The position numbers and the translations under genes are program-made. A stretch of DNA of 64,000 nucleotides from Paenibacillus_E sp964253085 (GTDB taxonomy: Bacteria; Bacillota; Bacilli; Paenibacillales; NBRC-103111): positions 1,240,001 through 1,304,000 of the forward strand of contig NZ_CAXUQH020000001.1 in NCBI RefSeq assembly GCF_964253085.1, in the 5' to 3' direction. Of the stretch, positions 1-9,045 are shown piece by piece. The first letter of the stretch is position 1, and each line of letters starts with the position of its first letter. Under the pieces are notes generated by a model, which was given only the letters and a program-made list of their open reading frames with translations, did no database searches and was not told the origin of the DNA.

Positions 1-194
1 TGATCAATAAGGATCAAGAAGAGAGCCTGGATAACTTTCTCGAGCAGAAGGTCTTTAGAGATGTCGAAGGACAGGAGATTGCTCCAGATTCATCGGATGT
101 AAAAGGGTTCCAAGCATTCATCAAACGATATCAAGCAGGGTTGGCCATCGAACAAGCTGCAGTAGACCATCTGCTAGAGAACGGGAGGGACTAA
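1..194 (+). CDS. FGGY-family sugar kinase, C-terminal end (probable ribulokinase)
   Basis: The open frame runs in from the left edge and ends at TAA 192-194, so only the last 63 residues are visible. The tail reads like the C-terminus of an FGGY sugar kinase (a GF-x2-FI-x-RY-x-AGLAIE-x-AAV pattern). The araD start lies 2 nt after its stop and its ribosome site GGGAGGGA is inside the kinase end, so the two are translationally close. A kinase-araD-araA order is typical of Firmicute L-arabinose operons, hence ribulokinase (L-ribulose to L-ribulose-5-phosphate). No catalytic motif is visible in this fragment, so the substrate assignment rests on context. Confidence 0.6.
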   Translation, partial: INKDQEESLDNFLEQKVFRDVEGQEIAPDSSDVKGFQAFIKRYQAGLAIEQAAVDHLLENGRD

Positions 195-196
195 CG

Positions 197-892
197 TTGT
201 TAGAGCAACTGAAAGAAGAAGTGTATCAAGCGAATCTGGATTTGCCGAAGCACGGACTCGTAAAATTTACTTGGGGCAATGCGAGCGCCATCGATAGGGA
301 AAGCGGCTTGTTCGTGATCAAACCAAGCGGAGTCAGCTATGAAAAGATGAAACCGAGCGACATGGTCGTTGTGGATCTTGACGGTAATGTGGTCGAGGGA
401 GAGATGAGACCGTCCTCCGATACCGCGACTCACGCCGTGTTGTACAAACACTATCCGCAAATCGGCGGTATCGTACATACCCACTCAACCTGGGCAACCA
501 TTTGGGCGCAGGCGGGACTGGATGTACCCGTTATGGGAACGACGCATGCGGATACCTTCTATGGCGCCGTGCCTTGCGCCCGTTTCTTGAACCAAGCGGA
601 GATTGACCGGGGGTACGAAGCGGAGACGGGCCGTGTCATCATCGAAGAGTTCGAGAAGCGCGGATTGGATGTCATGGCAGTTCCGGCCGTCCTGCTTCAG
701 GGGCATGCTCCATTTACTTGGGGGAAAGATGCGAATTCGGCAGTCGTGAACAGCGTTGTGCTAGAGGAAGTTTGCAAGATGAATTTGTACGCGCGGCAAT
801 TGAATCATTTTGCAAAAGAACTGCCTCAAGGCATACTGGATAAGCACTATCTTCGGAAACACGGGAAAGATGCCTACTACGGGCAGAAGTAA
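197..892 (+). CDS. araD: L-ribulose-5-phosphate 4-epimerase
   Basis: Cytosolic class II aldolase-family enzyme that interconverts L-ribulose-5-phosphate and D-xylulose-5-phosphate, the last step of L-arabinose entry into the pentose phosphate pathway. The 231 residues match the usual AraD length. Visible motifs are the phosphate-site GNAS near residue 27, a KPSGVSY segment at 42-48, the metal-binding HTH at 94-96 and a later QGHAPF histidine, the expected third zinc ligand. The start is TTG at 197, chosen because GGGAGGGA (183-190) lies 6 nt upstream. It follows the kinase and precedes araA by about 40 nt, so the three form one operon. Confidence 0.95.
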   Translation: MLEQLKEEVYQANLDLPKHGLVKFTWGNASAIDRESGLFVIKPSGVSYEKMKPSDMVVVDLDGNVVEGEMRPSSDTATHAVLYKHYPQIGGIVHTHSTWATIWAQAGLDVPVMGTTHADTFYGAVPCARFLNQAEIDRGYEAETGRVIIEEFEKRGLDVMAVPAVLLQGHAPFTWGKDANSAVVNSVVLEEVCKMNLYARQLNHFAKELPQGILDKHYLRKHGKDAYYGQK

Positions 893-933
893 TAACCGTA
901 CTCATTAATAAATACAGGAAGAGGATGATTAAG

Positions 934-2358
934 ATGTCAACAACAGCAGCTAAACAGTTTTGGTTCGTCGTAGGTTCGCAACATCTGTACGGAGAAGAGG
1001 CGCTGGCTGAAGTAAAAGCTCACGCGCAGACAATGACCGATGCTTTGAATAATAGCGGTGTACTTCCGTATCCGCTTGTCTTGCAGGACCTAGCAGTAAC
1101 CGCGGATAAAATTACAAGCCTCATGAAAGAGGTCAACTATCGTGATGAAGTGGCTGGTGTCATCACATGGATGCATACGTTCTCGCCAGCAAAAATGTGG
1201 ATTCGCGGTACAAAAATGCTGCAGAAGCCTCTGCTTCACTTGGCTACACAGTTCAATGAAAGCATTCCTTGGGCAACGATTGACATGGACTTTATGAACC
1301 TGAATCAAGCCGCTCACGGCGATCGCGAATACGGTTTCATTAATGCCCGTCTGAAGAAACAAAATAAAATCGTTGTAGGCTACTGGGGACGTCCGGAAGT
1401 GAAACAGCAGATTGCGGATTGGATGGACGTAGCTGTTGCTTATAATGAAAGCTTCAACATTAAAGTTGCCCGTTTCGGCGACAACATGCGCAATGTTGGC
1501 GTAACGGAAGGGGACAAAGTCGAAGCCCAAATTCAATTCGGATGGACCGTGGACTATTACGGCATCGGCGACCTAGTGCAATATGTGAATGCCGTTTCAG
1601 AGCAAGAAATTGATGATCTGCTGGGCCAATATGCGGAGCTTTACGAATTCGATTTCGGAACGAACAGTAAAGAAGCGTGGGAAGCGAGCGTCAGAATCCA
1701 AGCGAGTTACGAAATTGCCATCAAACGTTTCTTGGATGAGAAAGGTTATAATGCCTTCACTACTAACTTCGAAGATTTGCATGGAATGAAACAGCTTCCT
1801 GGTCTTGCTGTTCAACGTCTGATGGCGCAAGGCTACGGCTTTGCTGGTGAGGGTGACTGGAAGACAGCTGCTCTTGCCCGCTTGCTGAAAGTGATGAGCC
1901 ACAATCAAAATACAGGCTTTATGGAGGATTACACTTACGAGATGGCGGCTGGTCAGGAAGCGATCCTGCAATCCCATATGCTCGAAGTAGATCCGACCTT
2001 TGCAAGCAACAAGCCCAAAATCATCGTTTCGCCACTTGGAATCGGCGGTAAAGAAGATCCGGCGCGTCTGGTATTCGACGGTAAAGCCGGGGAAGGCGTC
2101 GTCGTATCCATGGCGGACTTCGGCACTCATTATAAATTGCTGATCAACGAGGTTACCGCTTTTGAGCCGACGGTTCCGGCTCCTAAGCTTCCTGTGGCTC
2201 GTGTACTCTGGAGCGTGAAGCCGAACTTCCAGGATGGGGTGAGAGCCTGGATAGAGAATGGTGGCGGCCACCATACCGTTGCTTCTTTGAACTTGACAAC
2301 AGACCAAATCGTGACCTACGCCAAGCTGGTTAACTTGGAATACGTCGTTATTAAGTAG
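934..2358 (+). CDS. araA: L-arabinose isomerase
   Basis: Converts L-arabinose to L-ribulose, the first cytosolic step of arabinose use. The 474-residue product starts with FWFVVGSQHLYGEEAL, the signature N-terminus of AraA, and contains NFEDLHGMKQLPGLAVQRL, the conserved region carrying active-site residues. An in-frame ATG at 925 sits directly against the ribosome site (AGGAAGAGG, 916-924), so ATG 934 with GAGG about 9 nt away is the better start. It closes the araB-D-A operon. No gene for its regulator or for an arabinose importer is visible immediately alongside. Confidence 0.95.
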   Translation: MSTTAAKQFWFVVGSQHLYGEEALAEVKAHAQTMTDALNNSGVLPYPLVLQDLAVTADKITSLMKEVNYRDEVAGVITWMHTFSPAKMWIRGTKMLQKPLLHLATQFNESIPWATIDMDFMNLNQAAHGDREYGFINARLKKQNKIVVGYWGRPEVKQQIADWMDVAVAYNESFNIKVARFGDNMRNVGVTEGDKVEAQIQFGWTVDYYGIGDLVQYVNAVSEQEIDDLLGQYAELYEFDFGTNSKEAWEASVRIQASYEIAIKRFLDEKGYNAFTTNFEDLHGMKQLPGLAVQRLMAQGYGFAGEGDWKTAALARLLKVMSHNQNTGFMEDYTYEMAAGQEAILQSHMLEVDPTFASNKPKIIVSPLGIGGKEDPARLVFDGKAGEGVVVSMADFGTHYKLLINEVTAFEPTVPAPKLPVARVLWSVKPNFQDGVRAWIENGGGHHTVASLNLTTDQIVTYAKLVNLEYVVIK

Positions 2359-2526
2359 TCTATAATTAAGGCGAAAAGAAGAAGCTGGAATATGTTGGTG
2401 TCTACTCAATTATCGATTTTGCAGATCACCTATGAAACAGGATTTAGCCAAACTAGCTATTTTATCAGTCTTTTTCATCAGATGACGGGGATGACACCTC
2501 AGCAATTTCGTGAGATGTACGGATAG
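2359..2526 (+). pseudogene. AraC-family regulator C-terminal remnant
   Basis: Directly after the araA stop, and in the same frame, the sequence reads as the last third of an AraC/XylS DNA-binding domain: KAK, then ITYETGFSQTSYF, then FHQMTGMTPQQFREMYG and a stop at 2524-2526. This is the second helix-turn-helix and the terminal helix. The first helix-turn-helix and any sensory domain are absent. The remnant has no ribosome site of its own (an in-frame ATG lies at 2392). It is most simply the scar of a deletion that joined araA to the end of a regulator gene. Confidence 0.75.
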
Positions 2527-2580
2527 ATCAATAAATATGATGCTAAATTGGAGACTGTTCAAAGAATGGTCAACAAAAAA

Positions 2581-2624
2581 AAGACTGCAATCACTGTTCC
2601 TTACGTGATTGCAGTCTTTTTTTT
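2581..2624. terminator. Strong intrinsic terminator
   Basis: A 14-bp perfect stem (AAGACTGCAATCAC at 2581-2594 with its complement at 2605-2618) encloses a 10-nt loop. T runs downstream and A runs upstream mean it can stop transcription from either side. It ends the arabinose operon. Confidence 0.9.
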
Positions 2625-2716
2625 ACTATGGGATTTAGAGAGTAGAAATGATAACAACAACATTAAGAGCATTTAATATCAGACTCAAAAAATTCCCTCT
2701 GATGTGCAGACACTCA

Positions 2717-2941
2717 TTATTTGGTCAGTGAACCTAATACTTCACTCTGAAGCGAAATTATTGACTGACTTTTATCATCCGGTTTTACAATTTTGATGGT
2801 TTGAATTAATCGATACTTTCCATTTGCCAACTTCTCGATCTCTTCAAAGATGTACGAGTCTTTGTAAGTATTTATAAGAACCATCTTTTTAGACTTAATT
2901 GTTGAAGATAAATATACAGATTCTCGAGATGCAATGCCCAA
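2717..2941 (-). CDS. Small hypothetical protein, possibly a gene remnant
   Basis: A 74-codon frame from TTG 2941 with no convincing ribosome site. The frame continues upstream of the TTG for about ten hydrophobic codons (roughly IYVFYLAILGIAS) with no start before a stop, which looks like a truncated signal peptide or membrane anchor. The remainder is lysine-rich and soluble, with a GKYRLIQTIKIVKPDD segment. I recognise no family. It lies in an AT-rich stretch between two damaged genes, so a decayed small exported protein is the likeliest reading. Confidence 0.3.
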   Translation of the reverse strand: MGIASRESVYLSSTIKSKKMVLINTYKDSYIFEEIEKLANGKYRLIQTIKIVKPDDKSQSIISLQSEVLGSLTK

Positions 2942-2976
2942 AATAGCTAAATAAAATACATAAATATGTTATTAAG

Positions 2977-4043
2977 ATGCCTAGAATGGCTAAGGGAATT
3001 GTGATTAATAAAGCACTGCTTTATGTGCCTTTAAGATTTGTTTCTGAGGCTCTTGGGGCTGACGTTGATTTCGATTCAACAACCAATACGGCCATCGTTA
3101 CAACAGATGACAGTTGTAACCTACCTGGAGGACAAGTGCACAGCGGTACAGTTAAGCCAGGCGGGGAAACATGGGGGGTATGTGGAAGTCCTCACTTTGT
3201 AAAGGATGACATCTATGTTGAAGGTAAGGATAGCCCTAATCTTGTTATTGAAGCAGGTGCCGTGTTTCGCTTCGAGAATGGAGCGGGAATTCTTGTTGGT
3301 CTGAATGCTCCCGGAGGACTTGTTATAGAAGGAACGGAGAATAATCCAAGCATATTTACAGCGGATACGGCAGGTGCACAGCCTGGGTTCTGGAAAGGCA
3401 TTCACTACTATGAACAGACTGTAAAAGGCCGCGCTTCCATCGACTTTGCCCATATCGAGTACGCTGGGGGATCCACTGGTGCCGTAACGGTTACGGCAGG
3501 AACCTCCCTTGTTGAACTGACCGTGCGTGATACGCAATTCAAGAATAATGCGTACGCAGGTATTCAGTTAACAGAGAATACCCGTTTGTCTCTACAAAGT
3601 AAAAACCTTACGATAACAGGCACCAGGACATCCCCTGATGGCGGCGGTGCACCAATCATAACAGCCGCATACGGAACGAATAATTTGCCCGATGGCAATT
3701 ACAAGGATAATGACCTCAATGTTGTATTGATTGCAGCCGCCATGTCGTCTACGACGGTTAAAACGAATACGACTTGGAACAAATTGAGTATTTAATTGAC
3801 GGCAGCGAAGGTAAAGTGATTAAGGAGTTAAGCACCTTCTCACCGGACGGACCAGGTCTCCAATCAGTGCCGATTGCTAAGTACGAGATAACTGCCAGAT
3901 GGGTACCAGACGGGATGGATCCAGTTCCGATGCTTGTCTCAAAATTCGCCACGAATGAATATGTCAAATCCATCGTCACCTCTGATTTCAGTGCAGTCGT
4001 TGGAACAACGAAACGGGTAGCGATAAAAGTGTCTTTTCCGTAA
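2977..4043 (+). pseudogene. Broken surface protein: copper-amine-oxidase-N-like domain plus beta-helix
   Basis: The first frame (2977-3795) begins inside a copper amine oxidase N-terminal-like domain (YVPLRFVSEALGADVDFD), with no signal peptide and no ribosome site. It continues into a beta-helix-like region: repeated short strands with N/G turns, a GAVFRFENGAGILVG rung, and TVRDTQFKNNAYAGIQL. It stops at 3795. A second open frame (from TTG 3774 to 4043, shifted by -1, no ribosome site) overlaps it and supplies 89 further residues of unknown fold. The missing 5' end and the frame change point to a degraded exported protein that once carried a signal peptide. The second frame could instead belong to a different decayed gene. 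Confidence 0.55.
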
Positions 4044-4173
4044 TTTAAGACAAACAATAATGAAGCAGCATAAGCCGATCGGATGAAATCGCATAATCTC
4101 ACGTATGATCTGAACTATTGGTTGACTAATAATCGGCAAGTTGCGAACCGGGTTGTAACATTACTTGATACTA

Positions 4174-4197
4174 AGCCATACGAGAAATCGTATGGCT
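4174..4197. other. GAAA-tetraloop hairpin
   Basis: A perfect 10-bp stem (AGCCATACGA at 4174-4183 with its complement at 4188-4197) is closed by a GAAA tetraloop. Only a weak T-rich stretch follows, so it may be a poor terminator for the broken gene upstream. The rest of 4044-4230 shows no other feature. Confidence 0.6.
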
Positions 4198-4237
4198 ATT
4201 TGTGTTCACCCCATATTGGCATGAACCGTACAAAAAT

Positions 4238-4358
4238 CAACCAGTGACAGCAAGTGCAACTAATGACTGTTTACGGTTGGTGGTCACAAAAATGGCGTGG
4301 GGCAACTAATTTGAACAACCAAGGACTATCGACTGTAATTTAATCCCCACATTATGAT
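4238..4358 (+). promoter_or_regulatory. Family-1 promoter: three direct boxes and -10, for the set-1 importer
   Basis: Direct repeats of a CAACYARKGACT-like box lie at 4238-4249, 4257-4268 (start to start 19 bp) and 4316-4327. TCGACT (4329-4334) can serve as -35, and TATGAT (4353-4358) is the -10. The same layout occurs at 9046-9164, upstream of the regulator gene. Inference: the boxes bind the AraC-type regulator encoded at 9229. Confidence 0.65.
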
Positions 4359-4418
4359 GGAAATACAGTTTCAAAGTTATTAATGAATGTATTTGGGGAA
4401 TGAAAGGAAGTAAGTAGT

Positions 4419-5372
4419 ATGCAAAAAAGTATGAATACGCGAATCGCTATGTCTTCTGCAACAAGGTCGTCGACGATGATGGGGAGACTGGTACGAAACC
4501 GATGGCTCTATTTCATGGTTTTCCCTGGTCTTTTGTACTTTCTTATTTTTAAGTACTGGCCGATGTACGGAATCTTTATCGCATTTAAAGATTATCAGCC
4601 GTTTTTGGGCTTCTGGGATAGTCCGTTTGTAGGACTAAAACACTTCGAACGTCTTTTTAGCGATTCGAACTTTCTCGTTCTCTTTCGCAATACCTTAATT
4701 CTGGCCACCTATAATATCCTGTTTTTCTTTCCACTGCCGATTGTGATTGCACTCATGCTAAACGAGCTAAGACGGGAATTTATGAAGAAGATCGTTCAAA
4801 CGTTGGTCTACATTCCTCACTTTATGTCTTGGGTTGTAGTCGTTGGGATCGCCTACATCTTCTTAACGACAGAAGGAGGCATAGTGAACGAGATGCTGGT
4901 GCGTTATGGGGGAGAAAAGATCAATTTCCTTGTGAGTACCGATTGGTTCCGGACGGTCATTACCGCTGAGGTCATTTGGAAAGAAACGGGCTGGGGTACG
5001 ATCATTTTCCTTGCTGCACTGGCCGGCGTCGACACGCAACTGTACGAAGCGGCACGCATGGACGGAGCGAACCGGCTTCGCCAACTGTGGCATATTACGC
5101 TCCCAGCCATTCGCAGCACGGTTGTCATTATGCTGATCCTTCGACTGGGACATTTCCTCGATACAGGTTTCGAGCAAATCTTCCTAATGCTTAATGCTAT
5201 GAACCGTGAGGTTGGAGAAGTTTTCGACACCTATGTCTACTCTGTTGGGATTAGCCAAGGACAGTACAGCTTTAGTACAGCAATCGGTTTGTTCAAATCG
5301 ATCATCGGCTTAATTCTTGTCGTCGGATCTAATTATTTAGCCAAAAAGTTCGGAGAAGAAGGTATCTACTAG
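4419..5372 (+). CDS. ABC sugar transporter permease, LplB type (set 1)
   Basis: Inner-membrane permease of a CUT1-type oligosaccharide importer, 317 residues with about six membrane segments. After a polar N-terminus comes FPGLLYFLIFKYWPMYGI, the LplB-family first helix. The EAA loop that docks the ATPase is near YEAARMDGANRLRQLWHITLP. AAGGAAG lies 8 nt before ATG 4419. It is followed after 20 nt by its partner permease and then by the binding protein. No ATPase gene is present, as usual for importers that share an MsmX-type ATPase. The downstream hydrolase suggests oligosaccharides derived from pectin or another polyuronide. Confidence 0.92.
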   Translation: MQKSMNTRIAMSSATRSSTMMGRLVRNRWLYFMVFPGLLYFLIFKYWPMYGIFIAFKDYQPFLGFWDSPFVGLKHFERLFSDSNFLVLFRNTLILATYNILFFFPLPIVIALMLNELRREFMKKIVQTLVYIPHFMSWVVVVGIAYIFLTTEGGIVNEMLVRYGGEKINFLVSTDWFRTVITAEVIWKETGWGTIIFLAALAGVDTQLYEAARMDGANRLRQLWHITLPAIRSTVVIMLILRLGHFLDTGFEQIFLMLNAMNREVGEVFDTYVYSVGISQGQYSFSTAIGLFKSIIGLILVVGSNYLAKKFGEEGIY

Positions 5373-5392
5373 AAAAGGAGTGTTGGACCGCT

Positions 5393-6274
5393 ATGCCGCT
5401 AAAGCAAAGCTGGGGAAGCCGAATATTCGATAGCTTGAACATGTTGCTGTTGATTGTATTCGCTTTGCTTACCGTAATCCCATTCATATATGTCGTTGCT
5501 GGCTCGTTCGCCACACAGAAGGAGTTGCTGACGCGTGGATTTATCCTATTCCCGACAGAATTTTCTCTGGATGCGTACAAATATATATTTTCGACTCAAA
5601 CATTGGTCAGAAGCTTGCTGGTTACCATCTTCATTACTGTCGTTGGTACGCTGATCAACATTTTCTTTACATGCTTAATGGCGTATCCGTTAGCACGTAA
5701 AGATATGGATTTCCGCAAACCAATCTTGATGCTGGTTGTGTTCACCATGCTATTCAGTGGCGGGATGATTCCGACGTTCTTGGTGGTCAAGCAGTTAGGG
5801 ATGATCGATACCTACTGGTCGTTGCTGATCCCAAGCGCCATCAGCGCCTTCAACTTAATTATTATGCGGAACTTTTTTCAGCAGCTGCCGGACGGCTTGG
5901 AGGAATCGGCCAAGATAGACGGCTGTAATGACCTTGGCATCTTTTTCAAGATTGTGCTTCCGCTATCCATGCCCGCAATCGCTACCTTCTCGTTATTTTA
6001 CGCGGTAGGACACTGGAACACGTTCTTCAACGCAGTGCTGTATATCAATGACAATACGAAATGGCCAATTCAAGTGCTCTTAAGGCAGATTGTGATCTTG
6101 GCTTCGGGCGGGATCGGTGACTCCACTGCGATGGATGCTGATTATGTCACTCCGCCAGAGCAATCGGTGAAGATGGCGGTAATTGTGGTATCTACACTAC
6201 CCATCCTGTTCGTATATCCATTTTTGCAAAAGCATTTTGCCAAAGGGGTATTGATGGGCTCGGTTAAGGGTTGA
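5393..6274 (+). CDS. ABC sugar transporter permease, YtcP/LplC type (set 1)
   Basis: Second permease of the set-1 importer, 293 residues with six predicted membrane helices. It carries the family's MLFSGGMIPTFLVVKQLGM segment and the EAA loop LEESAKIDGCNDLGIFFKIVLP. It ends in KGVLMGSVKG, the typical C-terminus of LplC-type permeases. The start is ATG 5393 behind AAAAGGAGTG. It should pair with the permease at 4419 in the membrane. The short gap to the binding protein gene contains TATAAT (6276-6281), which could be a weak internal promoter. Confidence 0.92.
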   Translation: MPLKQSWGSRIFDSLNMLLLIVFALLTVIPFIYVVAGSFATQKELLTRGFILFPTEFSLDAYKYIFSTQTLVRSLLVTIFITVVGTLINIFFTCLMAYPLARKDMDFRKPILMLVVFTMLFSGGMIPTFLVVKQLGMIDTYWSLLIPSAISAFNLIIMRNFFQQLPDGLEESAKIDGCNDLGIFFKIVLPLSMPAIATFSLFYAVGHWNTFFNAVLYINDNTKWPIQVLLRQIVILASGGIGDSTAMDADYVTPPEQSVKMAVIVVSTLPILFVYPFLQKHFAKGVLMGSVKG

Positions 6275-6311
6275 GATATAATAGTATAAGAGACATAGGG
6301 AGGATATTAAA

Positions 6312-7823
6312 ATGAACAAAAAAAATCAGAAGACAATGGTGAAAGCCGGAGCTTTGCTCACGACAGTTGCACTAGTTCTTACGGCCTGTGGGGGGAAGGA
6401 TGAAGCCACTCCCAAAGCAAGTGGTGATGCCGGGGTGAATCAAGGGCCGCTGCAATTGACGATGATGCTGCCAACCTACAACGCTGAGCAAATGCCCGCG
6501 GACAGCTCGGTACTTAAATCACTTGAGGAAAAGACAAACTCAAAACTTACGGTGTCTTGGGTGCCGTCCTCAACCTACTCGGATAAATTAAGCGCGACAG
6601 TTGCATCTGGAGAGCTGCCGAAAACGTTTGTTGCGCTGGAACCGAAGGCTTCCAATATCGTTAACGCTGCTCGTAGCGGTATGTTCTGGGAGGTTGGGCC
6701 GTATTTAAAAAACTTTCCGAACCTGAGTAAGATGTCGGACATCGTACTGAAGAACGTATCCATCGACGGCAAAATTTATGGCGTGTACCGTGAGCGAGAT
6801 CTGGCTCGATTCGGTTTGATGATCCGTCAGGATTGGTTGACAAACTTGGGTATACAGGCGCCGAAGAACGTTGATGAGCTCTATACGGTTCTGAAATCCT
6901 TCGCAACAGGAGATCCCGATAAGAATGGTAAACAGGATACAATTGGACTTGCTGTAGGTATGCAGGGGAATAATATAGCTGGATTTAAAGATATTCTGGT
7001 CTATATGGGCGGTCCCAATGAGTGGGAACTGAAGGACGGCAAGCTTGTTCCAGCTCATATGACGGCAGCATATTTGGATACAATGAAGTTCTACAAGAAA
7101 TTGTATGATGAAAAAATTATTAATCAGGACTTCGCGCTTGTTCAGGACGGCCGTGCTGTCATGAATAAGGGTCAAGCAGGACTTTGGATCGATAATATGC
7201 TTGACGGCAAAAATATCGAGGACAGCATCAAGAAGATCGATCCGAATGGGAAAATTAATTTAATCAACCGCATCTCCGGTCCTAAGGGTGAAAAAACTCG
7301 CGCCGGTGCTGGCTATCTAGGCATGTACGTGATTCCAAAAACGAGTGTGAAAACGGAAGCGGAGCTCAAACAAATTCTTACTTATTTCGATAAAATATCC
7401 GAGAAGGATAATCAAAACCTGATGAAATATGGGATTGAAGGAAAGCAATATACGATTGAAAACGGCAGTTATAAGCCAACTCAGGATCCAAAAATCAAAG
7501 CAGAAATTACAGATGGCAACCAGTTTATGATTATGCAAGATCAAGTTGTTAACTATGGAAACGAGCTGGAGAAGCTCAGCACGAAGCTGTTCCAAGATAA
7601 CGCCACGATTGCCATAGCTAATCCAGCCGCACCTTTTATCTCCAATACGGAGATTGAGAAGGGCAAAGAGCTCTCGAAGATCATTGCGGATGCGACTGTA
7701 AAATTCATCATGGGTGCGATCAATGAGGCCGATTGGAAGACGACGGTTGATAAATGGTTGCAAAGCGGTGGAAGCAAGGTCATCGAGGAATTTAATGCAG
7801 AATACGCTAAAATAGCTAAGTAA
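6312..7823 (+). CDS. Extracellular sugar-binding lipoprotein (set 1)
   Basis: A 503-residue family-1-like solute-binding protein of the LplA/YtcQ group. The signal peptide has a lysine-rich N-terminus and a lipobox ending LTAC, giving a lipid-anchored cysteine near residue 26. It captures an oligosaccharide outside the membrane and delivers it to the two permeases encoded upstream. The segment DPDKNGKQDTIGL near the middle resembles the calcium-loop-like DxDxNGxxDT found in this subfamily. It is the third gene of the operon, behind AGGGAGG at 6298-6304. A hairpin in the following gap may lower expression of the hydrolase relative to this protein. Confidence 0.93.
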   Translation: MNKKNQKTMVKAGALLTTVALVLTACGGKDEATPKASGDAGVNQGPLQLTMMLPTYNAEQMPADSSVLKSLEEKTNSKLTVSWVPSSTYSDKLSATVASGELPKTFVALEPKASNIVNAARSGMFWEVGPYLKNFPNLSKMSDIVLKNVSIDGKIYGVYRERDLARFGLMIRQDWLTNLGIQAPKNVDELYTVLKSFATGDPDKNGKQDTIGLAVGMQGNNIAGFKDILVYMGGPNEWELKDGKLVPAHMTAAYLDTMKFYKKLYDEKIINQDFALVQDGRAVMNKGQAGLWIDNMLDGKNIEDSIKKIDPNGKINLINRISGPKGEKTRAGAGYLGMYVIPKTSVKTEAELKQILTYFDKISEKDNQNLMKYGIEGKQYTIENGSYKPTQDPKIKAEITDGNQFMIMQDQVVNYGNELEKLSTKLFQDNATIAIANPAAPFISNTEIEKGKELSKIIADATVKFIMGAINEADWKTTVDKWLQSGGSKVIEEFNAEYAKIAK

Positions 7824-7835
7824 TGGGGGCTTATT

Positions 7836-7863
7836 GAGGAAAGGGAGATAGGTCCCTTTCTTC
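7836..7863 (+). terminator. Intercistronic hairpin, possible partial terminator
   Basis: GAGGAAAGGGA (7836-7846) pairs, apart from a G·T position, with TCCCTTTCTTC (7853-7863) around a 6-nt loop. No long T run follows, so it more likely stabilises the 3' end of the binding-protein message or partly attenuates the hydrolase gene than fully terminates. Confidence 0.5.
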
Positions 7864-7895
7864 ATACATCTTTAATGGGAGAGGATTAAGAAGAG

Positions 7896-8940
7896 ATGCC
7901 GAAGATACTATTCGACGAAGAAAAGATTCGGTCGGCTATCGACCGGGTCGTAGAACGTACGTTCAAGATGGATTTTAGCTGGGATTGGCCGGGTGGGGTT
8001 GCATTTTATGGTGTGTGTGAAGCGTATGCGGCTACCGGCAAGAAAGAGTATTTAACCAAATTGCAAGTTTGGGTCGACGAAAATATGGAGGACGGGCTGC
8101 CGAAACTATCCGTCAACGCGGTATCAATCGGTCATTCGCTGCTCACTTTATTTCAAGTCACACAGAATGACAGATATTTGGATGCGGCTAAGGATATGGC
8201 GGAGTTTCTCACACACGAGGCTGTACGTTTTGACGAAGGTATTTTCCAACATACCGTTAATTCAGAAACCTACAATTTTCCAGAACAGGCTTGGGTGGAT
8301 ACGATGTTCATGGCTGGATACTTCTTGCTTCGCATCGGCACTCTGCTCAACCGTCAGGACTATATCGAGGATGGGCTAAGGCAGTACCACGGACATGAGA
8401 ATTTCCTGCAGGATCCTATGTCGAATTTGTACTATCATGGCTGGGACAACATTGTGAAAAACAACCTTTCTGCTATCCATTGGGCGCGTGGCAATTCCTG
8501 GGCAGCCCTGACAATGGCCCGGGCGCTCGACCTTGTTCCAGTTACTCATCCCTCCTTCATGATCATCGATGGTTCGCTTCGGTGATCAGTTGAGCACGCT
8601 GGTACGCCTTCAGGATGAATCGGGCTTGTGGCATACGATTGTTGATGATCCTGCCTCTCCGCTGGAAACTTCGGGATCGGCAGGGATAGCGACAGCCTTG
8701 TTAACTCGAGGTAGCTTATATAATAAGTATACGCAGAGGTCAATCGAGGGTATCCTAGAACGTATTAGTGTGGATGGTACGGTAACAGGGGTTTCTGCTG
8801 GCACTGCGGTCATGAACGATGCCGATGGATATAGAAACGTACCAGATAAACGCATTCAGGGCTGGGGACAAGGGCTTACGCTAGCATTCCTTGCCGGAGT
8901 GTTGGATACGCAGAAGAATCTGTTCGGCAACGGATGCTAA
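7896..8940 (+). pseudogene. GH88/GH105 unsaturated glucuronyl/galacturonyl hydrolase, frameshifted
   Basis: Two overlapping frames make one YteR-like protein of about 347 residues; intact YteR is somewhat longer. The first frame (7896-8585) holds the alpha/alpha-barrel start, EQAWVDTMFMAGYFLLRIG with the probable catalytic aspartate, and HWARGNSWAALTMARALDL. It breaks at THPSFMIIDGSLR. The second frame resumes at once with DQLSTLVRLQDESGLWHT and ends with the GWGQGLTLAFLAG motif. A single extra base near 8580-8583 explains the shift. If real, the enzyme is inactive; a sequencing error is the alternative. The family removes the unsaturated uronic acid left by pectin or glucuronan lyases, which fits the importer upstream. 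Confidence 0.85.
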
Positions 8941-8973
8941 GATCAATAAATTACTTGTATTAGGTTAGATTGC

Positions 8974-9033
8974 TCCCCTATAGGATAGACAGATAATAAG
9001 ATCTGTTTATCCTATGGGGGATTTTTAATTTTT
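8974..9033 (+). terminator. Intrinsic terminator of the set-1 operon
   Basis: A long imperfect stem pairs 8974-8994 with 9001-9019 (CCCCTATAGGATA against TATCCTATGGGG at its base) and is followed by the T-rich tract at 9022-9033. Confidence 0.85.
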
Positions 9034-9045
9034 ACTCATAAATAT

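Noticed and set aside
1597..2409. A long open frame on the minus strand across the araA gene
   Set aside because: It lies antisense to a well-supported enzyme, has no recognisable domain or ribosome site, and is explained by codon bias of araA.
4174..4197. The GAAA-loop hairpin as a riboswitch or regulatory RNA
   Set aside because: It is a simple single stem with no additional conserved helices, and it lies upstream of the promoter, so it would not be in the importer message.
6276..6281. TATAAT before the set-1 binding protein as an independent promoter
   Set aside because: No acceptable -35 at 16-18 bp was found; the gene is adequately explained by the operon promoter, so it is only noted within the permease entry.
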